Made by a program: the position numbers and the translations under genes. 64,000 bases of DNA, taken from the NCBI RefSeq assembly GCF_000980885.2, contig NZ_LBDA02000038.1, positions 1-64,000 of the forward strand, in the 5' to 3' direction. Every line of letters begins with the position of its first letter. Positions within the stretch are counted from its first letter, which is position 1. Source of the stretch: Streptomyces malaysiense. GTDB taxonomy: Bacteria > Actinomycetota > Actinomycetes > Streptomycetales > Streptomycetaceae. Below are positions 1-11,601 of the stretch, in pieces. The notes beneath the pieces are model-generated. The model had not been told where the DNA came from and searched no databases. It saw nothing but the letters and a program-made list of their open reading frames with translations.

Positions 1-1
1 C

Positions 2-217
2 CGCCTCACCGCCGGCTCCCTCGTGCTGCTCGGCCTCGCCCTCGGCGAGGCCGTCCACCCCGCCTTCAGGCTGCTGTCCGCGGGCATCGCGGGCGGCCTG
101 GTGTTCTCCGCCGTCACCAACACCTGCGGCATGGCCGCCATGCTCGGCAAACTGCCCCACAACCGGCCCCGCAAAGCCGACCTGGACGCCACGCTGGCCC
201 GCCTGCGCAGCCTCTGA
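2..217 (+). CDS. DUF2892 (YgaP-type) membrane protein, 3' part
   Basis: The reading frame is open from the first bases of the window, so the start lies upstream. About 71 residues are visible. They contain two short hydrophobic helices and end with a charged tail after a CGMAAML segment, as in DUF2892 proteins, which are often fused or linked to rhodanese domains. It lies 120 bp upstream of a CsoR/CstR-type repressor. That neighbourhood is usual for sulfide/persulfide detoxification genes, so a role in sulfur handling at the membrane is inferred. A strong hairpin follows the stop. Confidence 0.7.
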   Translation, partial: RLTAGSLVLLGLALGEAVHPAFRLLSAGIAGGLVFSAVTNTCGMAAMLGKLPHNRPRKADLDATLARLRSL

Positions 218-220
218 TCC

Positions 221-260
221 GTACGGTGTCCCGTGTGCCGGGACGCACGGGACACCGTAC
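221..260 (+). terminator. Perfect 15-bp hairpin after the DUF2892 gene
   Basis: Arms at 221-235 and 246-260 are perfectly complementary with a 10-nt loop, starting 3 bp after the stop codon. There is no T tract, which is usual for Streptomyces terminators. Confidence 0.75.
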
Positions 261-306
261 GCATCCGTCTCGGCGGCCGACACCGACCCCGAACCGGGAC
301 GTACAG

Positions 307-320
307 TACCCCTAGGGGTA
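307..320. promoter_or_regulatory. CsoR/CstR-type operator
   Basis: TACCCCTAGGGGTA is a perfect 14-bp palindrome of the G/C-tract type bound by the CsoR/RcnR/CstR family. It ends about 17 bp before the GTG start of the repressor gene, so autoregulation is likely. Confidence 0.7.
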
Positions 321-337
321 TTTCTTGAGGAGTGAGC

Positions 338-625
338 GTGGAACTGGATCTCGAGGGCGCGTCCCTGAAGGCCGTGCTGAACCGGCTGCGGCGTGCGCAG
401 GGCCAGATCTCCGGGGTGATCCGGATGATCGAGGAGGGCCGGGACTGCGAGGACGTGGTCACTCAGCTGGCCGCCGCCTCGCGGGCGCTGGACCGCGCCG
501 GATTCGCGATCATCGCCACCGGTCTGCAGAAATGCGTGATCGACATGGAGGACGCGCACAGGAACGGCGAGGACACCGAGCAGATGCGCGCCCGCCTGGA
601 GAAGCTCTTCCTGTCCCTGGCGTAG
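338..625 (+). CDS. CsoR/CstR-family transcriptional repressor (DUF156)
   Basis: All-helical DUF156 repressor of 95 residues. The family helix 1 (LNRLRRAQGQI) and the segment around DCEDV carry the first conserved Cys, and a second Cys lies in GLQKC. The His that normally sits four residues before that second Cys in copper-sensing CsoR is Gly here. This leaves a two-Cys arrangement like the persulfide sensor CstR. Start choice: a GAGGAG ribosome site at 327-332 fits GTG 338 better than GTG 332. The operator palindrome at 307-320 lies just upstream. Copper sensing cannot be excluded from sequence alone. Confidence 0.85.
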   Translation: MELDLEGASLKAVLNRLRRAQGQISGVIRMIEEGRDCEDVVTQLAAASRALDRAGFAIIATGLQKCVIDMEDAHRNGEDTEQMRARLEKLFLSLA

Positions 626-809
626 CTCCTGCTGTCCCCCGCTGAGGGCGGAAGGGGCGCCGAACCGGTGGGGCCCCCGGAGAGGCGTCGGACCGCCGGG
701 CGGAGCCTGCCCACCGCATGCCCGCCCCCACACTTCATGCCATCGTGGGCATGAGCAGCCCCACCCCGGTTATCCGGCGGAGCCACCGTCAGCGAAGGAA
801 CGCATCGCC

Positions 810-3386
<2,577 letters not shown>

Positions 3387-3396
3387 GACCCGTGCG

Positions 3397-3433
3397 CGAG
3401 GGTGCCGGGGGCGAGCCGCCCCCGGCACCCTCG
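3397..3433. terminator. Bidirectional terminator between clpC-like and ggt genes
   Basis: A perfect 16-bp stem (3397-3412 with 3418-3433) and a 5-nt loop lie between two convergent genes. Confidence 0.8.
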
Positions 3434-3463
3434 CGGACGCCGTCCGTACGGCGCCTCAGGGGC

Positions 3464-5278
3464 CTAAGGGGTCGGGGCCGCCGGGTCCACCACCATCGCC
3501 GAGCCCCCGCCGCGTCGTACCTTCTCGGCCGCGGCCAGCCACTCGCCGTTCGGCAGCCGCTGCACCCCGGTGGCGGCACCGATCTCCGGGTTGAGGGTGA
3601 AGTGGTGGCCGATGGCCTCCAGTTGCCGTCTCGACGAGCTGTCGTACAGGGCGGGTTCGAGTTCCGTCCGGGCCGCGTTGCGCTGGCTGGCGCGGGGCGC
3701 CGCGATGGCGTCGACCAGCGGCAGACGCCGGTCGAGGAACTCCGTCAGGGTCTGGAGCACGGTGGTGATGATGCTCGCGCCGCCGGGCGAACCCAGCGCC
3801 ACCACGGGCCGGTTGCCGCCGTCGAGGACGATGGTCGGCGAGATCGAGGAGCGCGGCCGCTTGCCCGGACCGGGCAGGTTGGGGTCGGGCACGGACGGGC
3901 TCGCCGGGGTGAAGGAGAAGTCCGTCAGCTCGTTGTTGAGCAGGAAGCCCCGGCCGGGGACGGTCATCGCGCTGCCGCCGGTCTGCTCGATGGTGAGGGT
4001 GTACGAGACGACGTCGCCCCACTTGTCGGCCACGGTGAGATGAGTGGTGTTCCGGCCCTCGTACGTCGTCGGCGCCGCCTTGCCGCCCTTGGCGCAGGAC
4101 ACGGGGTGGTACGGGTCGCCCGGGGCGAGCGGGCTGCCGAGGACCGCGTCGTCCTTGATCAGGCAGGCCCGCGAGTCGGCGAACCGCTGCGAGAGCAACT
4201 GGCGGGTGGGGACCTTCTCATAAGCGGGGTCGCCGACCCAGCGGCCGCGGTCGGCGAAGGCGATCCGGCTGGCCTCGATGTAGTGGTGCAGGTATTGCGT
4301 CTCGCTCATCTTCGACAGGTCGAAGCCCTCCAGGATGTTGAGCGCCTCGCCGACCGTGGTGCCGCCCGAGGAGGACGGGGCGATGGAGTAGACGTATCGA
4401 CCGCGGTACGACGTCCTGGTGGGTGCCTGGAGCTTGGCCCGGTAGACGGCGAGGTCCTTCTCGGCGAGCTTGCCGGGGCGGGCGTTCCAGCCGGAGGCCG
4501 GGTCGACGGGCGGGTGCTCGACGGTCCGGACGATGTCGTCGCCTATGTCGCCGTGATAGATCGCCCCCATGCCCTTCTTCGCCAATTCCTTGTAGGTCTT
4601 GGCGAGTTCGGGGTTCTTGAAGGTCGAGCCGACGACGGGCAGCCGGCCGCCGGGCAGGAACAGCTTCGCCGTGTCGGGGAAATAGCGGAACCGGGTCTCG
4701 TTGCCGGCGGTCTGCGAGCGGAAGGTGTCGTCCACGGTGAAGCCGTCGCGGGCGAGCCGCTCGGCCGGCTTCAGGACGCTGCCGAGCTTCTCGCTGCCCC
4801 ACTGGTCGAGGGCCGTCTGCCAGGTGGCGGGGGTGCCGGGGGTGCCGACGCTGAGTCCGCTGGTGACGGCGTCGGCGAAGGAGAGCGGTGCGCCGTTCTC
4901 CACGAAGAGGCCGGAGTCGGCGCTCCGGGGCGCCGTCTCACGGCCGTCGATGGTGTGGACCGTGCGCGTCCTCGCGTCGTAGTAGACGAAGTAGCCGCCT
5001 CCGCCGAGGCCGGACGAGTAGGGCTCGGTGACACCGAGCGCGGCGGCGGTGGCGACGGCGGCGTCCACCGCGTTGCCGCCGTGCTTGAGGATTTCGATGC
5101 CGGCGGCGGTGGCGTCCTTGTCGACGCTGGCGACGGCGCCGCCGTAGCCCACGGCCACCGGTTGCTTGCCGACCGGCTCGCTCGCCTTCGGGGCGGGCGG
5201 CGCCGCGGCCCCCACCGTCACCACGGCGGCCGAGACCACCGTCAGAACCGCCAGTCTCCGCGTGCCTGGACGACCCAT
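3464..5278 (-). CDS. ggt: Gamma-glutamyltranspeptidase, secreted
   Basis: N-terminal nucleophile hydrolase of 604 residues that cleaves or transfers the gamma-glutamyl group of glutathione-like substrates outside the cell. A signal peptide (RR then a hydrophobic run, residues 7-26, with an Ala-rich cleavage region) begins the protein. The large-subunit signature GGNAVDAA lies near 67-74. The autoprocessing and catalytic Thr is the first Thr of NTTHLTVAD (T411). The C-terminal GSPGG oxyanion region is present. GGGAGG lies 5 nt before the ATG. The gene is monocistronic and convergent with the ClpC-type gene. Confidence 0.95.
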   Translation of the reverse strand: MGRPGTRRLAVLTVVSAAVVTVGAAAPPAPKASEPVGKQPVAVGYGGAVASVDKDATAAGIEILKHGGNAVDAAVATAAALGVTEPYSSGLGGGGYFVYYDARTRTVHTIDGRETAPRSADSGLFVENGAPLSFADAVTSGLSVGTPGTPATWQTALDQWGSEKLGSVLKPAERLARDGFTVDDTFRSQTAGNETRFRYFPDTAKLFLPGGRLPVVGSTFKNPELAKTYKELAKKGMGAIYHGDIGDDIVRTVEHPPVDPASGWNARPGKLAEKDLAVYRAKLQAPTRTSYRGRYVYSIAPSSSGGTTVGEALNILEGFDLSKMSETQYLHHYIEASRIAFADRGRWVGDPAYEKVPTRQLLSQRFADSRACLIKDDAVLGSPLAPGDPYHPVSCAKGGKAAPTTYEGRNTTHLTVADKWGDVVSYTLTIEQTGGSAMTVPGRGFLLNNELTDFSFTPASPSVPDPNLPGPGKRPRSSISPTIVLDGGNRPVVALGSPGGASIITTVLQTLTEFLDRRLPLVDAIAAPRASQRNAARTELEPALYDSSSRRQLEAIGHHFTLNPEIGAATGVQRLPNGEWLAAAEKVRRGGGSAMVVDPAAPTP

Positions 5279-5438
5279 CCGTACCTCCCGTCGGGACAGT
5301 CAGCGCAGCGTAACCAGATTGTCACACTAGCGACAGTACGCCTCGGCCGCTCGCCGCAGGACCGCGGTTCGAACGCCGGTACGCCCAGGGCGCCCTGGCC
5401 CGGCAGGCTCCGAAAGAGAGGCGCTAGCATGCGCGGCC

Positions 5439-6179
5439 ATGAACGACGACGTGCGCAACATCGTCCTGGGCCTGGTGGCGACCGGCATCTCCGCCTCCTT
5501 GGGCTGGCTGGCCCGCACCTGTCTGTGGCGCCGCAGACTCCGGCGCGAGCAGACCTTCTTCGGGCTGCCGGAGCACGCCGAGGCGCTGCTCGTCGTCAAC
5601 CGGGACCCCGCCGCGACCGAACCCGCGGTGCACCGCTACGACGTGTTCGCGCTGCTGGAACTGTCGGCGCTCATCAAGGAGTGCGGGGCGCACGCCGAGG
5701 TGGCCACCCAGGACACGGTCCGCCAGGGCTTCGGCGAGCGCACCGAGTTCTGTGTGGGCGGTCCGGCCTCGAACCGCCGTACGGCCGCGCACCTGTCGGC
5801 GCTGCTGCCGGGGCTGCGGATCACCACCGATCCCGAACCGGTCGCCGAGCGGGGCAAGTTCCGTATCGGCGGGGAGCAGTACCCGATGGAACGAGGCGTG
5901 TCGGAGTACGTGCTGCTCGCGCGGGTGACCACCGAGGAACGGGCCCGCCCGGTGTTCCTGTTCTGCGGCCAGAGCGCGATCACCAACCAGGCCGCGACCC
6001 GCTACCTGGCCCGCCATCACGAACGGCTGGCCCGCAAGTACGGCGGCGGCACGTTCGTGCTCCTGCTGAAGGTCCTCAACTCGCACGCCTACGGGCCCGA
6101 CGTGGTGGAGCTGGTGGCGGACGTGACGCGGGCGGCGCGCAGTCCGCTGCCGGAGCCCGAGCCCGCGGGGTCCGCGTGA
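5439..6179 (+). CDS. Hypothetical protein with N-terminal membrane anchor
   Basis: Protein of 246 residues with one predicted transmembrane helix (about 9-27) and a following Arg-rich stop-transfer patch. A soluble domain of about 200 residues comes next. It contains repeated alternating strands and a GGPASNRRTAAHL stretch that could be a nucleotide- or ligand-binding loop. I do not recognise a named family. GAGAGG lies 18 nt before the ATG. The gene stands alone, with about 600 bp of mostly non-coding DNA after it. Confidence 0.75.
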   Translation: MNDDVRNIVLGLVATGISASLGWLARTCLWRRRLRREQTFFGLPEHAEALLVVNRDPAATEPAVHRYDVFALLELSALIKECGAHAEVATQDTVRQGFGERTEFCVGGPASNRRTAAHLSALLPGLRITTDPEPVAERGKFRIGGEQYPMERGVSEYVLLARVTTEERARPVFLFCGQSAITNQAATRYLARHHERLARKYGGGTFVLLLKVLNSHAYGPDVVELVADVTRAARSPLPEPEPAGSA

Positions 6180-6382
6180 GGCGCGGCCGGGGCGGTGACG
6201 GACCGTCGAGCGCAACTCGTCCGGCGCAGCTGACCTTCTCCTCGCCCGTGCGAGCAGTGATCTCCGGCTGCCGCCGGACGAGCCTGGCCCGTGTGAACTG
6301 CCGCCCCTCTCACGGTGCGGGGGCCATGGGGTCCCCGCCCTGCGGCAGTGTCTCCATCCCGGTGCGGCGGGGCTTGATCACC

Positions 6383-6634
6383 TCACCACGGGGCGGAACG
6401 CACCATCGTAGTCGAGACGTCGGGGGCCGGGGTTCCCGGCATGGCGGTAGGGCCCGCGGGCAGTCGCCGGGGCCGGCTGCGGAACGCGTCCGCGCACCCC
6501 GGTAACGGGTGGGCCGCGAAGCCGGGTGACGGACGGGGATTGACGGGGCGCCGGGTGAACCGGCCGGTGCGCGTTGCCTGGTACGCCTTCTTCCAGTCGC
6601 CGTTCCTCGGTTCGATCAACGGATCGACGGCCAT
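6383..6634 (-). CDS. Possible small hypothetical protein
   Basis: An 83-codon frame starting at ATG 6634, with a GGAG-TAGGG purine stretch upstream and moderately high GC at third positions. It begins MAVDPLIEPRNGDWKKAY and becomes Pro/Arg-rich. No family is recognised. It may be real, but it could be a chance frame in the gap between 6180 and 6780, where I see nothing else convincing. Confidence 0.3.
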   Translation of the reverse strand: MAVDPLIEPRNGDWKKAYQATRTGRFTRRPVNPRPSPGFAAHPLPGCADAFRSRPRRLPAGPTAMPGTPAPDVSTTMVRSAPW

Positions 6635-6780
6635 ACGCAGCCCTACTCCACTCTCCGCTGGGTGGTGGTTGCCGCAAACTATCCAGCCGCGCCGAGGAGT
6701 CGGGGGCGACACGCACCTTTCCGGCATTAGCCGTATTTAAGGCCGTGTTGAGGGGAGAGCGCGCCCGGGGGTGCGGGGGC

Positions 6781-7194
6781 TCAGACCTCGGCGATCTCCG
6801 CGTACAGCTGGGACAGCTCGGGCACGCCGGTCGCGGCCCACTGGCGCCCGGCGTCCACCACCTCCACCTCGCGGCCGGAGGCGAGGCGCAGGACGGGCTC
6901 GCCGCCGGCGCCGATCCGCCAGGCGGCGCCGGGCACGGTGCGCACCGCGACGGTGCCCAGGTACAGCCCGGCGTCATGGCCGAGCCAGGGCAGCGTCTCG
7001 GCGTCGTCGCGCCAGCGCGGGACCATCTGGTCCAGGGCCTCCAGGGAGGCCGGGGTGTCGTCCAGACGGACGCCGCCCCGGGCCGCCTGGGCACGCAGCA
7101 GATCGCACTCGGACAGCAGCGCGGCCACCGACTCGGGGTCGGCGGGCAGCACGGGGTGCTTCTTGTGCCGTGGGCCCAGGAACGGAAGGTTCAT
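6781..7194 (-). CDS. DUF6278-like protein
   Basis: Conserved actinomycete protein of 137 residues with no known function. The motif LLSECDLLRAQAARGGVRLDDTP followed by an acidic SLEALDQ segment matches the short Streptomyces family I recall as DUF6278; the family name is from memory. It has no signal peptide or membrane helix. It lies 15 bp downstream of xthA on the same strand and may share its transcript. Confidence 0.7.
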   Translation of the reverse strand: MNLPFLGPRHKKHPVLPADPESVAALLSECDLLRAQAARGGVRLDDTPASLEALDQMVPRWRDDAETLPWLGHDAGLYLGTVAVRTVPGAAWRIGAGGEPVLRLASGREVEVVDAGRQWAATGVPELSQLYAEIAEV

Positions 7195-7209
7195 GGACCC
7201 AGCGTGGCA

Positions 7210-7989
7210 TCACACGTCGAGGTCGACCACCACGGGCGCGTGATCGGACGCGCCCTTGCCCTTGCGCTCCTCACGGTCGACGTACGCGTCCTTGACGGCC
7301 TTGGCGAAGGGCGCGTTGCCGTACACCAGGTCGATGCGCATGCCGCGGTTCTTGGGGAAGCAGAGCTGGCGGTAGTCCCAGTAGGTGAACGGGTGGTCGT
7401 ACTTGAGCGGGCGCGGGACGATGTCGTCGAGGCCGGCCCCGCGCAGGGCGGTGAGGGCGGCGCGCTCGGCGGGGGTGACATGGGTGGCGCCCTCGAAGGC
7501 GGCCCGGTCGTAGACGTCGTCGTCGGTCGGCGCCACGTTGTAGTCGCCGAGGACGGCGAAGGGGCGGCTGCCCCGGGCGTCGCCGAGCACAGCGGCGCGC
7601 AGGGCCTCGAACCACTGGAGCTTGTACGCGTAGTGCGGGTGGTCGACCTCGCGGCCGTTGGGCACGTACACCGACCACACGCGGACGGGGCCGCAGGTGG
7701 CGGAGATGGCGCGGGGCTCGGTCACGCCCTCGTACCCGGGGTCGCCGGGCAGTCCCCTGACGACGTCCGCCAGGCCGACACGGGAGAGCACCGCCACGCC
7801 GTTCCACCGGCCGGTGGCGTGCACCGCGGCCTCGTAGCCCAGCTCGCGCAGCGGCTCGACGGGGAACTGCTCCTCGGCGACCTTGGCCTCCTGGAGGCAG
7901 AGCACGTCGGTGCCGCTGCTCTCCAGCCAGGCCAGCAGGCGCGGGAGGCGGGCGGTGATCGAGTTCACGTTCCAGGTCGCGATGCGCAT
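7210..7989 (-). CDS. xthA: Exodeoxyribonuclease III
   Basis: Endonuclease/exonuclease/phosphatase-fold DNA repair enzyme of 259 residues. It cuts at abasic sites and removes 3' blocking groups. Visible motifs are the N-terminal TWNVNSI, LQEAKV (metal-binding Glu), GDYNVAPTD and the C-terminal SDHAPVVVDL (catalytic Asp-His). The length is normal for the family. Confidence 0.93.
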   Translation of the reverse strand: MRIATWNVNSITARLPRLLAWLESSGTDVLCLQEAKVAEEQFPVEPLRELGYEAAVHATGRWNGVAVLSRVGLADVVRGLPGDPGYEGVTEPRAISATCGPVRVWSVYVPNGREVDHPHYAYKLQWFEALRAAVLGDARGSRPFAVLGDYNVAPTDDDVYDRAAFEGATHVTPAERAALTALRGAGLDDIVPRPLKYDHPFTYWDYRQLCFPKNRGMRIDLVYGNAPFAKAVKDAYVDREERKGKGASDHAPVVVDLDV

Positions 7990-8034
7990 GTCTCACAACC
8001 TACCTGGCGGGTACGACAACCCGGCCCGCCCGCC

Positions 8035-8670
8035 TCACAGCCGGGCCGAGGTCCCCGGGGCGAGCCGGTGGTGGTCGGTGCCGCCGAGGGCGCCGATCTG
8101 GTGGTCGTAGATCGGCCGGGCCAGGTCGGTGAGCAGGGCGTCGTGGATGTCGTAGGCGCGCCGCGGGCGCACCTCGCGCACGTAGTCGATCACTTCGGCG
8201 ATCTTGTTCCAGGGGGCCATGACCGGGAGCATCAGCGTCTCCACGGGCCGGTCCGGGACCGTGAGCGCGTCGCCGGGGTGGAAGATCTTCCCGCCGTCGA
8301 GGAGGTACCCGACGTTGGTGATGCGCGGGATGTCCGGGTGGATCACGGCGTGCAGCTCGCCGTGCACCTGTACGTCGAAGCCGGCGGCGGTGAACGTGTC
8401 GCCGTGCCCGACGGTGTGCACGCGGCCCGGGAACGCCGGGGCGATCCGCTCCGCGACGGAGCGCAGCGTCCAGATCCGCGCGGCCGGGTCGGCCTCCATC
8501 GCCGCCCGCAGCCGGGACTCGTCGAAGTGGTCCGCGTGCTCGTGCGTCACGAGGATCGCGTTCGCCCCGAGCGCGGCGTCCTCCTCGCTGAACCTCCCGG
8601 GGTCGATGACGAGCACCTGCCCGTCCTTCTCCACCCGGACACAGGCGTGCGACTTCTTGGTGAGCTTCAT
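8035..8670 (-). CDS. MBL-fold metal-dependent hydrolase
   Basis: Metallo-beta-lactamase superfamily protein of 211 residues, related to UlaG/UPF0173-like hydrolases. It carries the zinc motif THEHADHFD (about 41-49), a GELHAVIHPDIP segment, and FHPGDALTVP with the downstream Asp ligand. The substrate cannot be told from sequence. It lies upstream of xthA on the same strand with a 45-bp gap. Confidence 0.88.
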   Translation of the reverse strand: MKLTKKSHACVRVEKDGQVLVIDPGRFSEEDAALGANAILVTHEHADHFDESRLRAAMEADPAARIWTLRSVAERIAPAFPGRVHTVGHGDTFTAAGFDVQVHGELHAVIHPDIPRITNVGYLLDGGKIFHPGDALTVPDRPVETLMLPVMAPWNKIAEVIDYVREVRPRRAYDIHDALLTDLARPIYDHQIGALGGTDHHRLAPGTSARL

Positions 8671-8700
8671 GCCTCACCATCCTGCCCGAGGGGGCGGGTG

Positions 8701-8757
8701 GACGCCCGGAGGCGGGCTGCCGGGCGTCCGCGGAGCGGGTGCCGCCCCTAAGGGGCG
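8701..8757 (-). terminator. Tandem hairpins downstream of the PcaD-PcaC fusion gene
   Basis: Two perfect inverted repeats lie 3' of the fusion gene: a 9-bp stem (8701-8709 with 8720-8728) and a 6-bp CGCCCC-TAA-GGGGCG stem (8743-8757). Confidence 0.6.
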
Positions 8758-8780
8758 TCCCCGTCCTCGGGCAGGAGATC

Positions 8781-10073
8781 TCACTCCGCCGGGGTCGTCT
8801 CCTCCTGGATGATCCGCTGGGCCACCTTGAAGGCGCTGGTGGCGGCGGGCAGGCCGCAGTAGAGGGAGGTGTGCAGGAGGATCTCGCGGATCTCGTCGGG
8901 GGTGAGTCCGTTGCGCAGGGCGGCGCGGGTGTGGGAGGCGAGTTCGTCCAGGTGACCGCCGGCGATCAGCGCGGTGAGCGTGACGCAGCTGCGGGTGCGG
9001 CGGTCCAGGCCCGGCCGGTCCCAGATCTCGCCCCAGGCGTAGCGCGTGACGAACTCCTGGAAGTCCCCGGAGAACCGGTCCGCCCCGGCCAGCTCCTGGT
9101 CGACGCGCGCGTCCCCGAGCACCTCCCGCCGGATCTTGAGCCCGGTCTCGTACCGGTCGGCCCGGTCCGCGGGCGGCGCCGCCGCGGCCGGCGGGGCGAT
9201 CTCCGCGACCGGGGCCACGGCCTGCGGCGGCACCATCGGCGGCGGCGTGACCTGCGCGCCCGGCAGGGCGATCTGGCCGGTTTCGTACGGCTGCCGCCAG
9301 GTCGTGGAGAAGTGGTGGACCAGCAGATCGGTGACGGCGGCCGGCTGCTCGACCGGTACGAGGTGGGAGGCGCCGGGCACGACCGCGAGCCGGGCGTCCG
9401 GGATGCCCGCGACCAGCGTGCGGGCCTCGGCCGGGCCGGTGACCTGGTCCTCGGAGCCGACCAGGACCAGCGTCGGCGCCGCGACGCGGCCCAGCTCGGC
9501 CCGCACGTCGAAGGCGGCGAGGGTCTCGCAGGAGGCGATGTAGCAGCCGGGGTCCGTGGTGCGCACCATCTGCACCGCCCACTCGGTGATCGCGGGCTGC
9601 GCCGCCGAGAACCCGCTGGTGAACCAGCGGTCCGGCGAGCTCCGGGCGATGGGGTCCAGGCCGTTGGTGCGTACGACCACTCCGCGCTGGCGGAACTCGT
9701 CGGCCGTCCCGAACCGGGGCGAGGCCGCGACCAGCGCCAGCGAGGCCAGCCGCTCGGGGTGGCGCAGCGCCAGCTCGATGCCGATCGCACCGCCCAGCGC
9801 ACAGCCCGCGTACCCGAAGCGCTGCACACCGAGCGAGTCCAGGGTCGCCAGCAACCGGGTGCTCAGCTCGCCCACGGAACCGGCCGGATGAGCGGGCGCC
9901 CCGCCGTGGCCGGGCAGATCGAACCGGAAGATCCTCCACTGCTTGGCCAGCTCCGGGACCTGCCGGTCCCACATGTGCCAGGTGGTGCCCAGTGAGGGAG
10001 CCAGGATCAGGACCGGGGCCTCTTCCGGCCCGTCGAGGCGGTATTGCAGGGTGTTCGGTGGTGTCTCGCTCAC
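8781..10073 (-). CDS. PcaD-PcaC fusion: enol-lactonase-like plus carboxymuconolactone decarboxylase
   Basis: Two-domain protein of 430 residues. Residues 1-255 are an alpha/beta hydrolase like 3-oxoadipate enol-lactonase (PcaD). Residues about 315-425 are a carboxymuconolactone decarboxylase (PcaC) domain containing GGHLDELASHTRAALRNG. The two are joined by a Pro/Ala linker. The hydrolase has the Asp (D209) and His (H237), but its elbow reads GCALGG where GxSxGG is expected: Ala92 replaces the nucleophilic Ser, with Cys91 beside it. No other beta-ketoadipate gene is nearby. GTG 10073 is chosen because GAGAGGG lies 8 nt before it; a GTG 24 nt upstream lacks a ribosome site. Activity of the first domain is doubtful. 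Confidence 0.85.
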   Translation of the reverse strand: MSETPPNTLQYRLDGPEEAPVLILAPSLGTTWHMWDRQVPELAKQWRIFRFDLPGHGGAPAHPAGSVGELSTRLLATLDSLGVQRFGYAGCALGGAIGIELALRHPERLASLALVAASPRFGTADEFRQRGVVVRTNGLDPIARSSPDRWFTSGFSAAQPAITEWAVQMVRTTDPGCYIASCETLAAFDVRAELGRVAAPTLVLVGSEDQVTGPAEARTLVAGIPDARLAVVPGASHLVPVEQPAAVTDLLVHHFSTTWRQPYETGQIALPGAQVTPPPMVPPQAVAPVAEIAPPAAAAPPADRADRYETGLKIRREVLGDARVDQELAGADRFSGDFQEFVTRYAWGEIWDRPGLDRRTRSCVTLTALIAGGHLDELASHTRAALRNGLTPDEIREILLHTSLYCGLPAATSAFKVAQRIIQEETTPAE

Positions 10074-10103
10074 GCCCAAGACCCTCTCACGTCTCACGAA
10101 ATC

Positions 10104-10352
10104 TCACACGGCCAGGTGAACCCGGCGGCTCGTGACCTCGCGGCGCGGCACGCTCGGCACTGCCGAGACCCTCATGGGTCCACGTACGGGTCCCAAGGAT
10201 CGGCATGACGCACCTGAAAACCTTCCGGGATTCACCGAACCGCCGATCAGTTTCGCCTGGTCCACTGCCCAGCGGAGCGCTGCTTTCGACGATTCGGAAC
10301 CGTCGACGCCCACCACGATCCGGGGAGCGGATGTTGCCATGTTGTTCATCAC
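10104..10352 (-). pseudogene. Universal stress protein, N-terminal remnant
   Basis: The frame starts with a typical UspA N-terminus (IVVGVDGSESSKAALRWAVDQA). After about 40 residues it loses all resemblance to the family, ending within 82 codons instead of 140 or more. The rest of the domain, including the ATP-binding glycines, is missing. It is a truncated gene at the edge of a decayed stress-gene segment. The following stretch to 10611 shows no feature. Confidence 0.75.
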
Positions 10353-10611
10353 GCACCTACCGGGTCATGCTTGTTCGCTTCCCTCCCACCTTCCCCGCCG
10401 GAGCGGGAGGCCACCACTTCGGCCGGGTGCGGGTGTGTGCGGAACGAGTTGGCGTCTGAAGACGGTCGGCGGTGAGCCGTACCGACGGCGCGGTCAGTAC
10501 GGAGCCGCGGTGGACGGGGGCCATCGGCACAGAGGTGCTCCTGAGCGGGGTACCGCGCTGGGCGCCGTAGGCAGGTCCCGCGACGGCACTGGCTTCCTCT
10601 CGTTCCTGCCC

Positions 10612-11250
10612 TCAGTGCCCCGTCGCCTCCTGCCCCGGGGGAGGCGAGCCGACAGGACGTGCGCCTGCGAGGCGGGTGAGCACGGGTGCGGCCACGGCGA
10701 GCACGATGACGTAGGCGGCTGCCAGCGCTCCGATCCGGTCCTGGCCCATCCCGGCCAGGCCGATGATGACGACCGAGAACTCGCCGCGTGCGATGAGCGC
10801 GGTCCCGGCACGCAGCCGGCCTGCGCGCCGCGCGCCCTCGCGCCTCGCGGCATACCAGCCCGACGCCAGTTTCGTCACGGCGGTGACCAGGGCCAGCAAC
10901 AGGGCGACGGGGAGCACGGGGAGCAGCGTGCTCAGGCTGACGGACAAACCGATGGCGAGAAAGAACACCGCGGCGAACAGGTCTCGCAGGGGGCCCCGCA
11001 CCTCCCGCGCCCGGTCGGCCGCCTCGCCGGTGAGGGACAGCCCGACAAGGAAGGCACCGACCGCTGCGGAGACGTGGACGGCCTCGGCCAGCGCGGCGAC
11101 GATCAGCGTCACACCGAGCACTCGCAGCAGCAGCTGCTCGGGTTCAGGATGCGACAGCAGACGCCCCAGGTGGTGCCCCCACCAGTATGACGCGGCGAGC
11201 GTGGCCAGCACCGAACCGAGGGCGAGCAGTACTCCCAGCAGCGCGTGAGT
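10612..11250 (-). pseudogene. Cation/proton antiporter, C-terminal half only
   Basis: About 210 codons match the C-terminal half of Kef-type CPA2 sodium/proton exchangers, with five to six hydrophobic helices. They include AVGAFLVGLSLTG and the GTALIARGEFSVVI segment typical of the family. Intact members have 380 residues or more. The N-terminal helices are absent, and the frame upstream of about 11250 turns into unrelated sequence. It is probably a non-functional remnant. Confidence 0.75.
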
Positions 11251-11424
11251 TTCACTGTGGGTGTTCGATCGGGGCAAGTGCAGCGGGCAATCGGGCGAGG
11301 GTCCGCCTGCGGCGACTGGCGCGGTACCGTCGTGCCGTACAGTCACCGCCCCGGCTCGCCGCCGCTCCGGACGGCCGAGGTGGCCACTGCTCGCCTACGC
11401 CGCCGTCGGCCGGCCCGCGAGGAT

Positions 11425-11586
11425 CGTTTCCTGATCGGGGCGAGTGCGAGGGCCGGACTGCTTGTCGTCGGTGCCCGGGGGCGCGGCGGGTTCACCGGCC
11501 TGCTTCTCGGCTCGGTCAGTCAGGCGGTCCTGCATCACGCGCACTGTCCGGTCGCGGTGGTGCGAGGTTCCGGTGACCGGCGATGA
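11425..11586 (+). pseudogene. Universal stress protein, C-terminal remnant
   Basis: The last 50 codons read LLVVGARGRGGFTGLLLGSVSQAVLHHAHCPVAVVRG. This is the ATP-binding end of a UspA domain, nearly identical to the end of the intact tandem Usp gene that stops at 14121. Sequence before about 11425 is not Usp-like, so only the 3' end survives. Confidence 0.8.
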
Positions 11587-11601
11587 GGCTGCCGGGGTGC
11601 C

